10,703 nt of DNA from Candidatus Sulfotelmatobacter sp. GTDB lineage: Bacteria > Acidobacteriota > Terriglobia > Terriglobales > Acidobacteriaceae. Where the stretch lies: assembly GCA_030040725.1 (NCBI GenBank), contig JASHTD010000045.1:1-10703 (forward strand). Reading direction: 5' to 3'. Of the stretch, positions 7,067-10,703 are shown piece by piece. The translations under genes were made by a program, and so were the position numbers. Within the stretch, counting starts at the first letter, position 1; every line of letters begins with the position of its first letter. The notes below the pieces were generated by a model. That model saw nothing but the letters and a program-made list of their open reading frames with translations, was not told where the DNA came from and did no database searches.

Positions 7067-9328
7067 TCACATTCCTGCGGCCAACTCGGCCTCAGTAAGC
7101 AGTTGCAATTCAATCCACCCCTCGACGGGAAGCGCATCGACCGGCAGTCGGCTCATCCAAAGGCTGAAGCGCAGCTTAAGCCGGCTTGTAGGAGGAACCC
7201 CTGCCGGGGCCTTCTGATTTGCGGAATCTGTGGCCGCCACTGGAATGGCCAGCAGCCAGCTTAGCGGTAATCGAAATTCAAAGTTGCGTACCAGCGCCAA
7301 CTTTGCATTCTCGTCAACGCCGGTCGAAGATGCCTTCGACAGTTCTTCGTGCCCGTCGACTTTCCACTCGGCAATCTTCCGGTCTCGCACTCGCGCATCA
7401 AGTCGCAAAGTGCGTCGCGCATGTGTCTCACCATTTGCCCAGGATTCCAGGTTCACCACTAGATCGAGCTCCTCTTGCGGCACTTCGCCGGCAAAATCCA
7501 ATCTGCCGTAAACAAACCAGGCGTCGATCCCCGCATAAACCGAATCCAGCAAAAATTGCTTGCCATGCATCGCGCTGGAACGCTGATCGGCAGTGTAGAC
7601 GGCTGCGCCCATCCATTCGAAGTACCGAATTTTATCTCCGGCAACCCGCGGGTGAATGTAGGCCGTTTGCGGGGTGAATGCCGGCCGAGCTTCAGCACCA
7701 GTAATCGGCTGGGATAAGTAATCGGGCGCCGTCGCTCCCAGCGCCTGGTACACATTCGCCAGATGCTTACGATAGAGTTCATCGAAGTCGCGATCATTCG
7801 CCGAGTGATGTTCCGGACCGTACCACCAATTCCAATCGCTGCCTTCGGCAATCAGAAGCTCCTCGAACGCCAGTTTGCGTTGCACGTCACCGGCGCTCGC
7901 GGCATGCTGCGTATAGAACTCACGCGCATGGTAGAGGTAATCCCAGGCACGATTGTCCTCGGGAGCGCCGATCCAAACATTGAAGTTGGCATTGATCCAC
8001 GATCCCGGCACGAGCGAGGGCAACACTGATGGATTCTGATGCCGCGCAATTGCCTCCGAAACAGTAGCCGCTTCCAGCCCGCTCTCACCCTGCAAGGCAT
8101 CGTAGAATCGCCGCAAAAATTCGCGGCCGGATTTAGGATAGTATTCCCAGGCATTCTCGCCATCGAGAATCACCGAAACCACGGCGTCGCGCCCTTGCGC
8201 AAGCACTGGCTGCACGGCGTCCCGGATATTGCGGAGCAAATGCGCCGCGGCATCTTTCGGATCCATGCCGGAATAAACGAAGCCGATCAGATCGGAAATG
8301 GTGTGGTCGCGAAACACCATGTGCATCGAAGTCTTGCCATTTTCGTAGCGGTGAATGTTGTACAGGCGCTCCGCTAATTGCGCTGGCAGTCGGCCATTGC
8401 CGTCGCGCTGGAAAAATACTCCGGTGCTGCGGCCAAGAACGCCTTCGTCGGTTGCCATCCATTTGATGCCCAGACTGTGAGCTATGGCGAGAACTTCTTC
8501 TGAAACGCTCCCCTCCGATGGCCACACGCCTCGCGGACGCATACCAAAGACTTGCTCATGCAGATCGAGGGCGCGCACCAATTGTTCGCGAGCGTCCTCA
8601 GGATGACGGAAGCGATTCTGCGGCAAAGGGAGTCCGGGCGACGAGACCGCACCGGCATTGGTGTCGCAGATAAGAGGAAGAATCGGATGATAAAACGGGG
8701 TCGCCGAGATTTCGATCGAACCCTTCTTCGCGGCATCCGCGTAGGCGGGCAAGACCTTGGCAAGCAATTCGCGCTCGCGCGCGATCACGAAGTCTTGATC
8801 TTCGAGCGAATAGTTGCGCCCTTTCATAATGAGCGCCGCGACGTCTTTATCCTCCAAAAAGAATTCATCGAACCAGGCGATCTGCGACAGGACTTGCAGG
8901 TCGGTGAACTGCTGCGGCTCAAAGTATTTCTCCGCCTTCTCGGCGTTGTAGCCATGCTCACGGAATTTCTCGCGCAACTCCCAGTATCTCGGATAGCGCC
9001 CGATTACATTGGTCGGATTTGCCTGAAAAAGATACTGCAGGGCGAACCGCCGGTCTTTCGACGTGAATTCCTTCGCCGGCTTGGCAGCAACCTGCAGAAA
9101 CGGATCGCGCGCCGTACCGGCAACGTAATCCTGCAATTGCGTGATGAGTGAGGGAACCAGATTGAAGTTCTGATGAACGTTAGGAAATTCATCGAGCAAC
9201 TTCACCATCCCGTAATAATCTTTCAGCGCGTGCAGGCGCACCCACGGCAGGCGATATTCACCGGTCACCAGGTCTTTGTAAAAAGGCTGATGCTGATGCC
9301 AGAGAAAGATCAGTCGCAGTGCGGGCAT
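7067..9328 (-). CDS. Glycoside hydrolase family 57, amylopullulanase/alpha-amylase type
   Basis: This large 753-residue GH57 enzyme has no signal peptide, so it is likely cytoplasmic and acts on glycogen or maltodextrin alpha-glucan bonds. The family motifs appear in order: HQHQP (11-15), EISATPFYHPILPLI (206-220), GVWPSEGSVS (267-276) with E272 as the probable nucleophile, VILDGENAWE (386-395) with D389 as the probable acid/base, and EGSDWNWWYG (495-504). The WPSEGSVS and SDWxWWYG forms fit amylopullulanase-like members better than GH57 branching enzymes or 4-alpha-glucanotransferases. Residues from about 555 onward are beta-rich in appearance and may be a C-terminal carbohydrate-binding-like domain. 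The ATG at 9328 gives the expected MPALRLIFLWHQHQP beginning but has no Shine-Dalgarno sequence. The divergent neighbour is glgB, 95 bp away, supporting a glycogen role. Exact specificity is not determinable here. Confidence 0.92.
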   Translation of the reverse strand: MPALRLIFLWHQHQPFYKDLVTGEYRLPWVRLHALKDYYGMVKLLDEFPNVHQNFNLVPSLITQLQDYVAGTARDPFLQVAAKPAKEFTSKDRRFALQYLFQANPTNVIGRYPRYWELREKFREHGYNAEKAEKYFEPQQFTDLQVLSQIAWFDEFFLEDKDVAALIMKGRNYSLEDQDFVIARERELLAKVLPAYADAAKKGSIEISATPFYHPILPLICDTNAGAVSSPGLPLPQNRFRHPEDAREQLVRALDLHEQVFGMRPRGVWPSEGSVSEEVLAIAHSLGIKWMATDEGVLGRSTGVFFQRDGNGRLPAQLAERLYNIHRYENGKTSMHMVFRDHTISDLIGFVYSGMDPKDAAAHLLRNIRDAVQPVLAQGRDAVVSVILDGENAWEYYPKSGREFLRRFYDALQGESGLEAATVSEAIARHQNPSVLPSLVPGSWINANFNVWIGAPEDNRAWDYLYHAREFYTQHAASAGDVQRKLAFEELLIAEGSDWNWWYGPEHHSANDRDFDELYRKHLANVYQALGATAPDYLSQPITGAEARPAFTPQTAYIHPRVAGDKIRYFEWMGAAVYTADQRSSAMHGKQFLLDSVYAGIDAWFVYGRLDFAGEVPQEELDLVVNLESWANGETHARRTLRLDARVRDRKIAEWKVDGHEELSKASSTGVDENAKLALVRNFEFRLPLSWLLAIPVAATDSANQKAPAGVPPTSRLKLRFSLWMSRLPVDALPVEGWIELQLLTEAELAAGM

Positions 9329-9423
9329 GGCTGGAAATGCCAGAATAGCATGTGGATTCGGCCCCTCTGATTACACAGAAGGTCGCGGGATACCCGCTTC
9401 CGGTAAACTAAGAATCGGCAACC
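9329..9423. promoter_or_regulatory. Compact GH57/glgB divergent promoter region with palindrome
   Basis: Both glycogen genes start from this 95-bp region. GCGGG-ATA-CCCGC (9385-9397) is a perfect inverted repeat near its centre and could be an operator. Towards GH57, an extended -10 like TGCTATTCT (minus strand, 9342-9350) ends 13 bp before the ATG, which would leave a leader of only a few bases; this agrees with the lack of a Shine-Dalgarno sequence. Towards glgB, TAAACT (9404-9409) is a weak -10 candidate. No good -35 boxes are seen. An in-frame stop at 9409-9411 excludes an earlier glgB start. Confidence 0.45.
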
Positions 9424-10703
9424 ATGCCAGAAACTTCCAGTCCCGCTTCCGATCGGGTTACGTTGCTCTCCGATCAGGACCTCTATCTGTTCAACGAGGG
9501 CAGCAACTATCGACTTTACGAAACGATGGGGGCCCATAGTGTCTCGTGCAAGGGCGTATCAGGGGCTGCATTCAGCGTCTGGGCGCCAAATGCACGCGAG
9601 GTCTCGGTAATCGGCAGCTTTAACGATTGGCGACCTGGCTCGCATCAACTCTCGCCGCGCGGCACATCCGGAATCTGGGAAGGCTTTTTTTCGGGCGTGG
9701 GTAAAGGAGCGCTTTACAAATTTCACATCGAGTCGCGCCATCACGGTTACCGCGTCGACAAAGCCGATCCCCTTGGGTTCTGGCACGAAAAGCCCCCGCG
9801 TACGGCTTCCGTGATTTGGGACCTCGATTATCAATGGGGCGATCAGGACTGGATGGCGAAGCGCGCCGAGCGCAACTCGCTCCGAGCTGCGCAGGCGATC
9901 TATGAAGTGCATCTCGGTTCGTGGATGCGCGTGCCCGAGGAACACAACCGCCCACTCACTTACCGCGAAATGGCGCCACGCCTTGCCGAGTATATCGGCC
10001 GCATGGCTTACACCCACGTCGAATTCCTGCCAGTTATGGAGCATCCCTTCTACGGCTCATGGGGATACCAGACGACCGGTTATTTCGCGCCTACGTCGCG
10101 TTACGGCACGCCGCAGGATTTCATGTATCTGGTGGACTACCTGCACCAGCACGGCATCGGCGTGATTCTCGACTGGGTGCCTTCGCACTTCCCTTCGGAT
10201 GCGCACGGTCTCGCCTATTTTGACGGCACGCATTTGTATGAGCATTCTGACTCGCGCCAAGGCTTTCATCCCGATTGGAAAACCCATATTTTCAATTATG
10301 GCCGCACCGAAGTTCGCAGTTTCTTAATGTCGAGCGCGATGTTCTGGTTCGATAAGTATCACGTCGACGGCCTGCGCGTGGATGCAGTCGCTTCCATGCT
10401 TTACCTCGATTACTCTCGCAAGCAGGGCGAATGGATTCCAAACAAATACGGGGGCCGCGAGAATCTTGATGCCATCGATTTCCTGCGCAGATTTAATCAG
10501 GAAGCGTACAAGGAGCATCCGGAAATTCAGACGACCGCGGAAGAATCGACGGCGTGGCCCATGGTTTCGCGGCCGTTATATCTCGGCGGACTCGGCTTCG
10601 GCATGAAATGGGATATGGGGTGGATGCACGACACGCTGGAATATTTCAAGCAGGATCCCGTTCACCGCAAATATCACCACGGCAAGCTGACCTTCCGCAT
10701 GTT
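9424..10703 (+). CDS. glgB: 1,4-alpha-glucan branching enzyme GlgB (3' end cut by window edge)
   Basis: This GH13 enzyme makes alpha-1,6 branches in glycogen by cutting and transferring alpha-1,4 chains in the cytoplasm. 426 codons are visible with no stop; complete GlgB proteins are about 630-730 aa, so some 200-300 C-terminal residues lie outside. The start segment DLYLFNEGSNYRLYETMGAH (19-38) is typical of GlgB. It is followed by a CBM48-like domain (FSVWAPNAREVSVIGSFNDW, 50-69). The catalytic barrel begins near AIYEVHLGSW (158-167). GH13 motifs seen are DWVPSH (250-255), GLRVDAVAS (316-324) with nucleophile D320, and TTAEES (370-375), which holds the acid/base glutamate. The SHDEVV motif and the C-terminal beta domain are beyond the edge. 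The ATG at 9424 is the first possible start after an in-frame stop at 9409, and no clear Shine-Dalgarno sequence precedes it. The N-terminus is the short type, with a single CBM48. Confidence 0.95.
   Translation, partial: MPETSSPASDRVTLLSDQDLYLFNEGSNYRLYETMGAHSVSCKGVSGAAFSVWAPNAREVSVIGSFNDWRPGSHQLSPRGTSGIWEGFFSGVGKGALYKFHIESRHHGYRVDKADPLGFWHEKPPRTASVIWDLDYQWGDQDWMAKRAERNSLRAAQAIYEVHLGSWMRVPEEHNRPLTYREMAPRLAEYIGRMAYTHVEFLPVMEHPFYGSWGYQTTGYFAPTSRYGTPQDFMYLVDYLHQHGIGVILDWVPSHFPSDAHGLAYFDGTHLYEHSDSRQGFHPDWKTHIFNYGRTEVRSFLMSSAMFWFDKYHVDGLRVDAVASMLYLDYSRKQGEWIPNKYGGRENLDAIDFLRRFNQEAYKEHPEIQTTAEESTAWPMVSRPLYLGGLGFGMKWDMGWMHDTLEYFKQDPVHRKYHHGKLTFRM

Noticed and set aside
8552..9151. 199-aa plus-strand open frame opposite GH57
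   Set aside because: It is entirely inside the GH57 gene on the other strand, with Arg-rich shadow composition and no domain.
7067..9328. GH57 gene as a GH57-type branching enzyme
   Set aside because: The WPSEGSVS and SDWNWWYG motifs and the 753-aa length fit amylopullulanase-like members better, and a GH13 GlgB is encoded next door.

Overview
The window looks like a moderately GC-rich bacterial chromosome segment made of housekeeping and storage-metabolism genes. The best guess for the source is an uncultured Acidobacteriota (Koribacter/Terriglobia-like). This rests on the combination of a bacillithiol-pathway BshA, a LytS-type kinase, a cytoplasmic GH57 amylase next to GlgB, and a secreted PAGT/glycine-zipper protein. 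It is an inference from gene content, not a phylogenetic test. I saw no tRNA, rRNA, CRISPR array, insertion sequence, phage gene or toxin-antitoxin pair.

Layout, left to right. (1) The 3' three quarters of bshA (+) run in from the left edge and overlap, tail to tail by 31 bp, a LytS/YehU-type sensor histidine kinase (-). (2) gpmI (-) lies upstream of the kinase in the same orientation, across a 147-bp gap. (3) A small DinB-family gene (+) is divergent from gpmI. It ends in a strong hairpin terminator that separates it from the convergent enolase gene eno (-). (4) Across a 305-bp gap, divergent from eno, is a secreted protein with a VirB10-like beta region and a glycine zipper (+). It converges on a 753-aa GH57 glycosidase (-). 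(5) Divergent from GH57, 95 bp away, glgB (+) runs off the right edge before its last catalytic motif.

Functionally there are three themes. gpmI and eno catalyse the two consecutive steps from 3-phosphoglycerate to phosphoenolpyruvate. GH57 and glgB probably remodel intracellular glycogen: branching by GlgB, and alpha-1,4/alpha-1,6 hydrolysis or transfer by an amylopullulanase-type GH57 enzyme without a signal peptide. bshA makes the first bacillithiol intermediate, and the DinB protein belongs to a superfamily that includes bacillithiol S-transferases, so a link is possible but unproven.

No clear previously undescribed multi-gene system is visible. The least explained items are the secreted VirB10-like/glycine-zipper protein, the orphan LytS-type kinase, and the compact palindrome-containing GH57/glgB divergent promoter region. 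All genes inside the window appear intact, without frameshifts; only the two edge genes are cut.
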